Assembly: GCF_024460775.1 (NCBI RefSeq)
Contig: NZ_JANFYZ010000001.1
Location: forward strand, 186,001-250,000
Reading direction: 5' to 3'
DNA from: Desulfovibrio desulfuricans
Lineage (GTDB): Bacteria; Desulfobacterota; Desulfovibrionia; Desulfovibrionales; Desulfovibrionaceae
DNA: 64,000 nucleotides
The translations under genes and the position numbers were made by a program. The notes under the pieces are model-generated. The model saw only the letters and a list, made by a program, of their open reading frames with translations, was not told the DNA's origin and did no database searches. Positions 47,263-56,187 of this stretch are shown piece after piece. Positions within the stretch are counted from its first letter, which is position 1; each line of letters opens with the position of its first letter.

Positions 47263-49242
47263 CTAGGGCAGCATGCTCAGCGGCACACGGTAAACCCAGT
47301 CGCCGGGGTTAGGCTGACCGAAGCTTTCCCAGTTGGCGCGGTCGCGGTCATATTCCTCATAGCGGGCAAGCCGGGATTTGAGGCGGTTGATAAAGGCCGT
47401 CTGCTCGCCCACGCTCATGCGGTACCAGTCTTCCTCGCGCAGCAGCATGACGTCGCTCTTGTAGGGCAGGCCGTCCAGAAATTCTGAAAGCACGCCAAGC
47501 TCGGCCAGATTCTTGCCCTGCGTGGGCATGTTGGGGTCGCGGGCCATGCGAGTGGAGGCAGAAAGCACACCCTGGAAAAAGTCGCGCGCGTCAGTCTTTT
47601 TTGTGCGCTCGGCATTGTCGATAATGGCCTTGAGCTGGGCGCTCAGGTCGTTGAGCTGGTTCTTGGTCAGCAGCACGGCCACGTCAACGCAGGGTGTCTG
47701 CCTGCTTTTGGCAAGCTGGTTCAGATCCATGTCTGCAATCCAGGAATTTACCACGGACGGCGCGGCATTTTCACGCGCCTTGCCAAGGTATTCAAGCTGC
47801 ATGGCATAGCCGAGGGTCGCTGCCAGATTGGCGGCCTGATCTTCCGCAGAGGCAGTCTGCGGCTTCTCGTCCTTGGGTTTGGTCATGATCTTGCCTTCGG
47901 CGGTGTTCTTGACCATATCGAGCATGCCGGTGGCGAGGGTCTTGGTGATGGCGGCAAACTGCTCCGCGCCCTTGGCGGGCGTGGGTGCAGACACAACCAG
48001 ATAGTTGGAGCGGTTGCCCGAAAGCTTGCTCAGCGCACGGTAGCTCTGCTCCGCATAGGCGTGGTTGGCGTTGCCGCCGGGGCTTTTGAGGTGCAGGGCG
48101 GTAATCCAGATGCCCTTTTGCCGGGCAAAGTCGTTGACTTCGCTCGGGCCCATGGCCACTGAGGCGAACTTGTCGCCGCTCTTGAGCGGGCCTGCATCGG
48201 TGATCAGCAGGATAAGGCGCGAGGAATAGTCGCCCCAGTTCAGGCCTTCAACGGCCTTGTACACGCCAGCCAGCGAATCCTCGTTGAAATCGTGGCTGGA
48301 AACCTTGGCTTCCTGCACTTTTGAGAGCTTGTCTTCAAGGCTTTTGCGGTCTTTTGCCGTGGCAAAATCGCTCACAACCTCGGTGGTGTATTCCAGACCG
48401 GGCGTTGCCTTGGTGCTGCTGCGAAAGGCCACAACGGCAAAGCCCACGTTGTCTGTCATGTGGTCTTTTTCAATCTTGTCGTATATCTGCCGAACCACGT
48501 TCAGGCTCTGGTCGATATAGGGCTTCATGGAAATGGTGGTGTCGATGACAAGGGCAATGCCGGTCTTGGGCGGGCCGTTCTTGCCGTCCTTGTTCTTGCC
48601 GTTGCCGGGGTCTATGGAGGCCACCCGCAGAAACTTGACGCCGTCAAAGGGGTCTTTCATGTCCAGTATGGGCATGAGGTAAAAGCGCTTTTCTGACACT
48701 GCGCCCTGCGCGTCCGACGGCTCACTGGCAAGGATGGGCATGGTTTCCGGCGCGGGCTGGTTGCTCTGCCGCAGGCTTGCTGCCTGCGCTTCAAGGGCAT
48801 CGAGCCTTTTTTCCATGTCTGGCGCGGCGCACAGTTCGTTCAGCCCGGTTTCCGTCTTGAAAAACAGCACAGGATCACGCCCGGTGCGGGGCGTGAACAG
48901 CAGGGTGAGCGACTGGTTCCAGTCCGTAGCCTTGGCGGCTTCCATCCAGCCCTCGGGCTGCGCGGTGGAAGCGCCAACCTGAATGTACGCATCCTTGCGG
49001 TCATAGACGTACATAACCGTAAAGGGCACCACGCTTTTGCGCACCACTGCGCCATCGGCCTTTGGCTCGGCCAGCAGGGCCGCTCCGGGATGGCTGACCA
49101 CCCGCTGGAACAGCGTTTTTTTGCCCTGCTGCAACAGGGGCGCGGCAAAAGCGGTGGAAACAGTGCCAGCAAGGCAGACGCCAAGGCCCAGCACCAGCAG
49201 GGCTACAAGGCAGCAACGGCGAAACAGGGGCATGCAGTGCAT
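47263..49242 (-). CDS. Exported von Willebrand factor A domain protein (PpkA C-terminus-like)
   Basis: A 659-residue protein with a signal peptide (about 1-33). Next comes an SH3-like region (about 45-115, VVSHPGAALLAEP), then a vWA domain (about 225-410) with an intact MIDAS motif DTTISM (about 231-236) for metal-dependent protein binding. The C-terminal 230 residues are helical. The arrangement recalls the periplasmic half of the type VI secretion kinase PpkA, but no kinase domain is present. AGGAG precedes the ATG. It follows the Sel1 gene by 54 bp and lies 211 bp before the ABC genes. It probably senses or binds a partner in the periplasm. Confidence 0.87.
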   Translation of the reverse strand: MHCMPLFRRCCLVALLVLGLGVCLAGTVSTAFAAPLLQQGKKTLFQRVVSHPGAALLAEPKADGAVVRKSVVPFTVMYVYDRKDAYIQVGASTAQPEGWMEAAKATDWNQSLTLLFTPRTGRDPVLFFKTETGLNELCAAPDMEKRLDALEAQAASLRQSNQPAPETMPILASEPSDAQGAVSEKRFYLMPILDMKDPFDGVKFLRVASIDPGNGKNKDGKNGPPKTGIALVIDTTISMKPYIDQSLNVVRQIYDKIEKDHMTDNVGFAVVAFRSSTKATPGLEYTTEVVSDFATAKDRKSLEDKLSKVQEAKVSSHDFNEDSLAGVYKAVEGLNWGDYSSRLILLITDAGPLKSGDKFASVAMGPSEVNDFARQKGIWITALHLKSPGGNANHAYAEQSYRALSKLSGNRSNYLVVSAPTPAKGAEQFAAITKTLATGMLDMVKNTAEGKIMTKPKDEKPQTASAEDQAANLAATLGYAMQLEYLGKARENAAPSVVNSWIADMDLNQLAKSRQTPCVDVAVLLTKNQLNDLSAQLKAIIDNAERTKKTDARDFFQGVLSASTRMARDPNMPTQGKNLAELGVLSEFLDGLPYKSDVMLLREEDWYRMSVGEQTAFINRLKSRLARYEEYDRDRANWESFGQPNPGDWVYRVPLSMLP

Positions 49243-49296
49243 AGTGAACTCCTCGCGGAATACAGCAATTCCAGGTCAAACTGCTCGGGGCCGCGT

Positions 49297-50394
49297 TTAT
49301 TGCCAGTTTTGCAGCAGGGAGCGCGCCTCGGCATCACCCTTGGCCTCAAGAGCGCGGGCGTGTTCTTTCAGCGTATCCAGTGCCGCCTTGGCCTGAGGCT
49401 GGCCCTTTTGCAGGGCCTGATCGTACCAGCGCTTGGCCTGCGTGAGGTCGGCGGGGATGCTGCCGCGCGGCAGGGTGCTGGCGGGGTCGTAAAACTGACC
49501 CACAAGGAACATGGCTTCGGCATCGCCTTTCTGCGCGGCGTCTTCCAGCAGCAAAAATGCGGCGTCGCTTTCTTCCGGCTTGGCGTCGGCCTTGCGCAAA
49601 GGCTTTGCCATGGCAAGGCTCACGTCGGGCAGTGCCTGCCCGCGCAACTGTTCGCGCGCCGAGGCCAGGGGAGAAAGCGGCTGCTTGGCGGCATCCGCCC
49701 CTTGCTGCCCGGCGTCTCCGGGCTTGGGCTGGGCCTGATCAGCGCTTTGGGGCTTGTCCGCATTCTGCGTCTGCTCAGGGGGCGTGGGCAGGGGGGCTTT
49801 TTCCGGCTCGCGCAGCAGGAACCACCACGCGGCAACGCCTGCAGCAATGGCTGCAAGCACGAGCAGGAGCACAAGCCCGGCCTTGCCGCCGGATTTGCCT
49901 TCTTCCTTGCTTGCCATTTCAAGCGGAGCTTCCTGCTGCTGGGGCGCTTGCGGCTCCTCAAAAGCCAGAGGCGGCTCCGGCGATTCCAGCACTGGTTCCG
50001 GCTCCGGTTCGGGAGCGGGCGGCGCGACAGGCGGGGGAGTTTGCGGAGCGCCAGCGCCCATGCCATGCCCGCCCGCAATGTTGGAATATACGAGCGATTT
50101 TACGGCAAGAGCGCAACTGCCCACGCCGCGCAGGCTGATACGGTAGGCATCGAGGTTGTCCACCTCGTCCACCACCGCAGGGCCAACGGCCAGCCGCAGG
50201 CTGCCGCCGTCATTGTCCCAGGCATCGGGGGTGAGCAGGGTTTCGCTTTCCTGCCAGCCACGGGGGCCAAGGCATTTGCCGTCAGATGCCCGCAGCAGGG
50301 TAAAGCCGGGCTCGCTCACATCACCTGCGTCAAAAATCTCGATGATGCCGTTGCCGGGGCCGCGCCCGGTATCGGCTGAAATGCTGGCGCGCAT
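49297..50394 (-). CDS. Single-pass membrane protein with C-terminal Sel1-like repeat
   Basis: A 365-residue protein. The N-terminal 110 residues form a small, probably cytoplasmic domain of unknown family. A Pro/Glu-rich stretch (about 115-165) leads to one membrane helix (172-194). After a Gln/Ala/Pro-rich linker, a Sel1/TPR-like repeat lies at about 275-345 (AEAMFLVGQFYDPAS, AKRWYDQAL). The domains are joined by flexible linkers across the membrane, as in proteins that tether complexes. An AAAGGA ribosome site precedes the ATG, which lies 3 bp after the srfC stop. It may be specific to this type of srf cluster. Confidence 0.8.
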   Translation of the reverse strand: MRASISADTGRGPGNGIIEIFDAGDVSEPGFTLLRASDGKCLGPRGWQESETLLTPDAWDNDGGSLRLAVGPAVVDEVDNLDAYRISLRGVGSCALAVKSLVYSNIAGGHGMGAGAPQTPPPVAPPAPEPEPEPVLESPEPPLAFEEPQAPQQQEAPLEMASKEEGKSGGKAGLVLLLVLAAIAAGVAAWWFLLREPEKAPLPTPPEQTQNADKPQSADQAQPKPGDAGQQGADAAKQPLSPLASAREQLRGQALPDVSLAMAKPLRKADAKPEESDAAFLLLEDAAQKGDAEAMFLVGQFYDPASTLPRGSIPADLTQAKRWYDQALQKGQPQAKAALDTLKEHARALEAKGDAEARSLLQNWQ

Positions 50395-50397
50395 GAT

Positions 50398-53022
50398 TTA
50401 TCCTTTGAAGGCCTGCAAAAGTTCGCGCAGGCGGTTGTTCTGTTCAGGGTTGACGCTCTGCTGGCCGTCAAAATCCACATTGGCCATAACGCTATAGGCC
50501 ATGGCGCGCAGCCAGTCAGTATACCACAGGCGGTCATAGGGCGATTCTTCCTCGCCGATGCGGGGTTCTCCCTTGATTTCCTGCGGTGGGTTAAACAGGG
50601 GCACGCTTTTGCCGCCAAAAACAACGGTGCGCCGCGTCTGATCCTTGAAGCGTGGGTCAAAGCCCCACCAGTCCACAAAGGCGTTGATGGCGTCCGCAGC
50701 AAGGCTCACCTGCTTCCACACGAGGCGCTCGCGGGCCATATTGCTGAATGCCGAAGAACGGCGCAGCTCAGCCTCCAGATTTTCGCGCAGCTTGCAGCGC
50801 GCTGCGGCCTGCACAAGCTCATGGCAGAACTGGTCAAGTTCCTTGGCTGGCAGGCCAAGCTGGCCTCTCACTTCCACATCGTTGCAGAGGTCACGCAGCC
50901 GCCCTGTCCAGTGGTCCATGACCATTCCGGCAAAGACCTGGGCGCTGTCCTTTGCTTCCGCATCGGCGGCGTCTGCCGCTGGCGCGGACACGGGAGCGTC
51001 GTCGCCAAAGATGTCGCCCAAAATGTCGTTGGCGGAAACACGCGCACCCACAACCTGAGCTGGCGCGGCGGCCTGGCCTTCATCCGGGCTTTGGCGGGCG
51101 TTGAGGCAGATTTCGTAGAGGTCAAAGTCGCGTACCTGAAGGCGGCGCAAAAACTCGCCAAAGAGCTGCCTTTCCGCAACCTTGGCCATCTGCGAGACCA
51201 GCAGGCGCGAGAGCTGCTCCTTTTGTCTGCGCAGTTCTTCCCTGTCGTCCGTGCGGTAGAAGGGCGCAAGCCCGGTGCGCAGGCGTTCGCATTTTTCGGC
51301 AAGGCTGCCGCTGATCTGCTGCCGCTTGAGTTCGGGGTTGCACAGGGGCCGCAGGCTCTGGCGCAGCAGGCCCACGCCGCCGTCGTTGAGCGTCATGGCT
51401 GCCTGCCAGGCCCGTTCCGGGTCAGCCACATGCTTCTGCACCAGTGGCGATTGCATGAAGGACTGGCGCACTTCTTCCACAAAGGCCTGCTGTTCCTGCC
51501 GGATGCCGGTTTCGCGCCTGTCGGCGTAATCGAAAATGGCTTCGCACAAAAAGTTGGGATTGCGCAGCAAAAAGACATTGTTGAAGGGGTGCGTGCCGTC
51601 CCAGTTTTGCGGCCAGTCGTGTACCTGACCAAAAAAGTTCACCAGCGAAGATTCCAGCCGGGTTGTCCAGCGGGTTTCCACAGAGGGCGATCCGGCCTTT
51701 TTTTCAAACTCCATGTCCATCTTGGTGAGCACAAAAAAGAGCGCTGGCGCTTTGCTGGCGCGCATTTCAGGCGTTTCGCCGTGGGTGGAGCATATCCATT
51801 CATACACGGCCTGCGGCAGATCCTGCACTTCCTGGGTGCTGGGTCCGATGCAGAGCAGCATGCTGGTGAGCTCTTTTTCCTCGCGGTAGCGCTCAAAAAG
51901 ATAGGCCACCTTGCCGCGCAAAAAGAGTTCCTTGAGCATGTCCTTGCGACTGTCCAGCGCGGTGCGCAGATCGCTGAATTTGTAGCGCGCGCGGTAGCCG
52001 GGAAAGTCCAGCAGGTCGGTGTGGTCAAAGAAATCATCGGGCTTTTCACGCATGTAAATGGTGATTTCTGCCGTGAGGGCCGTCACCAGCGCGCGCGGCA
52101 GGTCAGCCTTGCGGCCCTCCGCGCCCACAAGGGTCAGCATGTCTGTGGGCGGCTCGTTAAGGCCCTGCAACCGCGCCACGTCAATAATGCTGTTGCTGCG
52201 GGGGATGAGCGCGTCAATGGCGCAGCATGCTTCGGCAGCGTTGCCAAGCTGACGCAGGGCCGCGCCAAGCTGAATATACACTGCCTGAAATTCCGGCACG
52301 CTGTCCCAGATCAGGCCCACAAGGCGGGCACGGTCTTCCAGCTCCAGACGGGGGGCCAGTTCCATGGCCCGCACCCAGTAGCCGTTCTGGAGCATCTGCA
52401 CTCTGGGGCGCGAAATGAAGTTTTTGTTCACATAATCGCGCAGCTCTTCCACATCGTCCACGCTCATGCCGCCGGGTACGGGCGCAGACTGGGCGCGGCC
52501 CTGGAGGCTCTCCAGCTCCTTGGCGAGGGCCTCGGCATTGGGGGCGTCCTTGTGGTCGCAGTCCGCATAGTACGTATTGGCGAGCACGCGGGCCACGTCA
52601 GTTTCTGAAAGCAGACGCAGGCGGATGGGGTAGGCCTCGGTAACACCCTCGGGCGGCGTAGTGGTAAAGCGCGTAACCAGCCCCGTGGATTCCTTGCCGC
52701 CCTCGGGGTTGATATCCTTGATGAAATTGAAGGTCTGACCGCAAAAATCGGCCAGAAGCACCTTGTCCGCATCGCTGGCAAGAGCCGAAATAAGGTAGGA
52801 CTTGCCCGACTGGCTGGGGCCAAACACACCCACGCACATCTTGCGGCGGGCCGCCTGCTCGCACTTGCCGAAAAAGCGGGCCGCATGGCGCAGATCCTTT
52901 TGCAGGGCTGCGCGCTCGTTGCCCACAAGCTCGGCATTGTCCTGAAGCCATGCCCCTGCGGAACGCGAAGTTTCCGCCAGTTCGCGGCAGTGCCGCGCTA
53001 AATCCATATCCTGCTGCTGCAT
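50398..53022 (-). CDS. srfC: SrfC-like protein with P-loop
   Basis: A cytoplasmic protein of about 874 residues matching the SrfC putative virulence-factor family. A P-loop GVFGPSQSGKS lies near residue 66, as in dynamin- or Era-like GTPases, followed by long helical regions. LLDFPGYRA (about 340) looks like a G3-type loop and FFVLTKMDME (about 430) like a G4-type TKMD box, supporting GTP binding. The start is placed at the ATG at 53022, since GAGG lies 6 nt before it; two earlier in-frame starts are too close to that site. It is packed between srfB (12 bp) and the Sel1 gene (3 bp). SrfC function is not settled. Confidence 0.83.
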   Translation of the reverse strand: MQQQDMDLARHCRELAETSRSAGAWLQDNAELVGNERAALQKDLRHAARFFGKCEQAARRKMCVGVFGPSQSGKSYLISALASDADKVLLADFCGQTFNFIKDINPEGGKESTGLVTRFTTTPPEGVTEAYPIRLRLLSETDVARVLANTYYADCDHKDAPNAEALAKELESLQGRAQSAPVPGGMSVDDVEELRDYVNKNFISRPRVQMLQNGYWVRAMELAPRLELEDRARLVGLIWDSVPEFQAVYIQLGAALRQLGNAAEACCAIDALIPRSNSIIDVARLQGLNEPPTDMLTLVGAEGRKADLPRALVTALTAEITIYMREKPDDFFDHTDLLDFPGYRARYKFSDLRTALDSRKDMLKELFLRGKVAYLFERYREEKELTSMLLCIGPSTQEVQDLPQAVYEWICSTHGETPEMRASKAPALFFVLTKMDMEFEKKAGSPSVETRWTTRLESSLVNFFGQVHDWPQNWDGTHPFNNVFLLRNPNFLCEAIFDYADRRETGIRQEQQAFVEEVRQSFMQSPLVQKHVADPERAWQAAMTLNDGGVGLLRQSLRPLCNPELKRQQISGSLAEKCERLRTGLAPFYRTDDREELRRQKEQLSRLLVSQMAKVAERQLFGEFLRRLQVRDFDLYEICLNARQSPDEGQAAAPAQVVGARVSANDILGDIFGDDAPVSAPAADAADAEAKDSAQVFAGMVMDHWTGRLRDLCNDVEVRGQLGLPAKELDQFCHELVQAAARCKLRENLEAELRRSSAFSNMARERLVWKQVSLAADAINAFVDWWGFDPRFKDQTRRTVVFGGKSVPLFNPPQEIKGEPRIGEEESPYDRLWYTDWLRAMAYSVMANVDFDGQQSVNPEQNNRLRELLQAFKG

Positions 53023-53034
53023 AACCATCCTCAA

Positions 53035-56000
53035 TTATCCGGCGTCGGTGACAATGCCCGTATCCAGCCAGTAGCCTTCGTCCAGTTTCAGGGTTTGCAG
53101 GCGGATTTCAAGATCGCGGCGGTCAACGCTGCGCTCCTGGCAATCCACGATGGAATCAATGCGGAACTCGCCCTCGCTGCGGCGATCCTTGTCCGTCTCG
53201 CTGCGGATATCTTCTTCATCCAGAGCATCGGCAACGCTCAGGCTGACCTCAACCCGGTAGGGCAGACGGCCCGAAGCGCGGGAGCGGGCTTCCTCCGTGG
53301 CAAAGGTCAGCAGATGGTAGCGGGTGGTGGGCCAGCGCTCGGCATCCAGTTGTCTGTAGCCTATGGAAAGCGGCCCGCTGAAGGCCACGGCGCGGGTTTT
53401 GTCCGTACCGTCCTTGCTGTCCACATCCACGGTAAACCAGACCTTGGGACGCTTGAGCTGGCTGTTTATGTCCATCTCGCCAATATAGCGCGCGGTGGAC
53501 GTAAGCTTGAGCGCGCCGGAATCAAAGGAAAAGCCTTCCAGATGCCCATCGGCCAGCGCACAGAGGATGGCCCCCACCACAACCGTGGTTTTGGGGTCGG
53601 TAATGCGGCCCTGCGCATCGGCAAAGGGATACCACGAGCCAGCATGATAGCGCCGCATGGGAATGATCCTGTCTGGCGGTACGGGCAGTTTGGCAAGCAC
53701 TGTGGCGATAACGCCGTTCCACGAACTGGGCCGCCCGGTGAGCAGCAGCACATCGCAATCGTACATGTGCACCACTTCGCACAGGGCGGAAAGCGTTGAG
53801 CCAAGCGTGCTGCGGATGGTTTCTTCCACAGCGGCCTGATTGACGCTGATGGGCACATCAAGAATGTTAAAGTTCTGGATGAAGGATGCGGAGCGCCGCA
53901 CCATTGCCTTAACATCCCGCAGTGTTGCAGGCTGAGGCCGTGGCGCGAGTGCTGCCGGGCTGAAGCGGGGCGAATCCGCTGCGGGCTTTGCCGCAGATGG
54001 TGCGGCGTCCGCCGCCGTGTCTGCCGCAGCATCAGCCGTTTCGCCACTGCCCACCGGGTCAGGCTCAAAAAAGTCGCCCAGTGTACAGTTAAAGACGCTG
54101 CCGCGCAGGTCGGGATTTTCGCAGGTTGCCAGCAGCCCCAGGGCAACGGGCACGGCAATCTGCCGCACCAGCCGCACCCTTGTATTGCGGTCTTCCTGCG
54201 ACATACCGATGGAGTCGCGCCCAAAAAGCTGCCCCAGAAGCGACCTCGGTTCTGCAAGGCCTTCGCGCGCCAGCGCCTGACCAATGGCCGGGATCACATG
54301 GTTGGCCACAACCTCGCGAAGCACTTCATCGCCCGCAATGTTGAAGCCGTCCCTGAATTCCGTATGCGGCTTGATGCGCGCGGTGTCGCCCTCGCCGCTG
54401 GCAAGTTCGAAGGTGGTGATGGAAAGGTCGGTTGTGCCGCCGCCAATATCAATGGAAGCCATGCGGATGCACGGATGGTTGGCGCAGGCCTCGCGCGGCT
54501 TGCCCATGAGGCGGAACAGATGGTGCGCATCTCCGTGCTGCTTGACCGCAAGCTCGTTGTAGAGCAGCACAAGCTGCGAGCAACTGGCTTCGTCCCAGTC
54601 GCAGCGCACCTGCGGGCTTTGGCGGTAATCGCCCGTGAGGCTGCGGGTCTGTAGCCGGGGGGCGTACCACTGGCTCCAGCCAAGGGCGTCCCACACCACG
54701 CGCACGGCCCACGTGACCCAGCGGCGGAAAATACGTTTTTCCGCAACGGGCATGGCCGTAGGCACCGTAAAAATGAGCCTTCTGAGTCTGCGTGGCAGGT
54801 TGGGCAGTTCACGGCGGGCGCGCGTGGCAGGCGAATTGATGGTTACAAGGGCCTGAGTCAGGATTTCGCCCAGCATGAAGAGCATGAGCGACGAACGCGT
54901 AAACAGCGATTCAAAAATCGGCTCCGGCTGCTGCTTTTGCAGGGCGGGACTCTTTTTGAACATGGGGTCGTCAAAGCACGAAAGCGGCGTGCCCTGCGGG
55001 TTCAACTGGCGTGGAAACAACCCACGGCTGACCATGGGTTCTGACTTGCCGCCAGTGTTGTAGCGCCAGCTCTGCTGCCAGGGGCGTTCGTCCCACAGGT
55101 AGCGCTTGGGGCTGGACATGCCTGTCGTGCCCTCTGCGCACACGGCCTGCGTGGCAAGGCGGGCGGCTTCCGGCCCGATGCGCACGGCAGAAGGCCAGGC
55201 AAAGGCCGGAGTCTGGCGGCCCGAACGGCGCGAAAGCGCATCGTTGCCAAAGGCCGCATCCACAAATTCCACACGCGTTTCAAAGGGGTCGGAATAGATG
55301 TGTTCCGGCTGGCTCAGATCGCGCAGTTCAAGCAGGTAACTGTCGTTGAGATTGGTGATGCGCTGGGGCAGGGTTTCCACCAGAATGCCCGTGGTGCGCG
55401 AATTGCCGATATCCAGCACAAGATCCACATCCACAGGAGTGTCGCGGTCGGGATTGATGACCTGAGCCGCCAGATCGTTGAGCGCAAGGCGCACCACGTC
55501 AAGCCATGTGAGGTAGGAGGCCAGATGCTCCAGCACGTAGGGGTAGCCATCGTGCCATGCACCGCGCCCTCTGTGCTGCGACTGCTTCCACGCATCATAG
55601 AGGCCGTTGAGCCATTCATCCACCCAGGCCGCGTTGAGAAACCACGAATTGTCGCGCACAAGGTGGGCCAGCATGAAATGCCCGTGGGCCGTCACATCCT
55701 GAGGCGAAAGGGCATGGTACTGTTCGCCCTGAGCGGGGCGGTTTTCCACATTGGTGTCAAACATGAGCACCACGCGGAGCTGGCCGGGGTGCCTTTCTGA
55801 CCGCATAACCCGCGCCCGCGCCCAGTTGGAAGGGCCGCATTCAAAGCGCTTGCCGCCGTCCGGCCAGGGCTGGTCGAGCGTGCGCAAAAAGGGAATGGGC
55901 AGCCAGTGCCCTTCCCAGGCATCCAGCGCGCGGCGGGCCTCAATGCTGTAGTCCTCATCGCAGGGCAGGCCGCTCAACTGGTCGATAAAGCCGTTTTCCG

Positions 56001-56187
56001 TTTCTGTCAGGCAGCGCAGATAGTGGGTGTAGCGCGTCTGCTCGTCGGATTCTTTCTTTTTTTCTTCGCGAAAATACCGCCGCAGTCTTTTGACGGCATC
56101 TTCGGGTATGGAGAAATCAAGAAACTGCGGGCAGCCGCCGGGAATAATGCTGACCGGCGAAAGGTAACGGGGTATGACATCCATCAT
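53035..56187 (-). CDS. srfB: SrfB-like protein with actin/Hsp70-type ATPase motifs
   Basis: A 1050-residue cytoplasmic protein of the SrfB family. ATPase-fold motifs are visible: VLDIGNSRTTG (phosphate 1, about residues 255-265), ASIDIGGGTTDLSI (phosphate 2, about 577-590) and DVLLLTGRPSSW (adenosine-type, about 809-820), spaced far apart by large insertions. This suggests an Hsp70/actin-like ATP-driven switch, not an enzyme of metabolism. A Pro/Ala-rich insert lies at about 705-745. The start (ATGATG at 56187) shares one base with the srfA stop and has AAGGA upstream. It probably acts with SrfC as a paired ATPase/GTPase machine. Confidence 0.85.
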   Translation of the reverse strand: MMDVIPRYLSPVSIIPGGCPQFLDFSIPEDAVKRLRRYFREEKKKESDEQTRYTHYLRCLTETENGFIDQLSGLPCDEDYSIEARRALDAWEGHWLPIPFLRTLDQPWPDGGKRFECGPSNWARARVMRSERHPGQLRVVLMFDTNVENRPAQGEQYHALSPQDVTAHGHFMLAHLVRDNSWFLNAAWVDEWLNGLYDAWKQSQHRGRGAWHDGYPYVLEHLASYLTWLDVVRLALNDLAAQVINPDRDTPVDVDLVLDIGNSRTTGILVETLPQRITNLNDSYLLELRDLSQPEHIYSDPFETRVEFVDAAFGNDALSRRSGRQTPAFAWPSAVRIGPEAARLATQAVCAEGTTGMSSPKRYLWDERPWQQSWRYNTGGKSEPMVSRGLFPRQLNPQGTPLSCFDDPMFKKSPALQKQQPEPIFESLFTRSSLMLFMLGEILTQALVTINSPATRARRELPNLPRRLRRLIFTVPTAMPVAEKRIFRRWVTWAVRVVWDALGWSQWYAPRLQTRSLTGDYRQSPQVRCDWDEASCSQLVLLYNELAVKQHGDAHHLFRLMGKPREACANHPCIRMASIDIGGGTTDLSITTFELASGEGDTARIKPHTEFRDGFNIAGDEVLREVVANHVIPAIGQALAREGLAEPRSLLGQLFGRDSIGMSQEDRNTRVRLVRQIAVPVALGLLATCENPDLRGSVFNCTLGDFFEPDPVGSGETADAAADTAADAAPSAAKPAADSPRFSPAALAPRPQPATLRDVKAMVRRSASFIQNFNILDVPISVNQAAVEETIRSTLGSTLSALCEVVHMYDCDVLLLTGRPSSWNGVIATVLAKLPVPPDRIIPMRRYHAGSWYPFADAQGRITDPKTTVVVGAILCALADGHLEGFSFDSGALKLTSTARYIGEMDINSQLKRPKVWFTVDVDSKDGTDKTRAVAFSGPLSIGYRQLDAERWPTTRYHLLTFATEEARSRASGRLPYRVEVSLSVADALDEEDIRSETDKDRRSEGEFRIDSIVDCQERSVDRRDLEIRLQTLKLDEGYWLDTGIVTDAG

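Noticed and set aside
47263..49242. Full PpkA kinase
   Set aside because: Only the SH3-like and vWA parts are present behind a signal peptide; no protein-kinase motif is seen.
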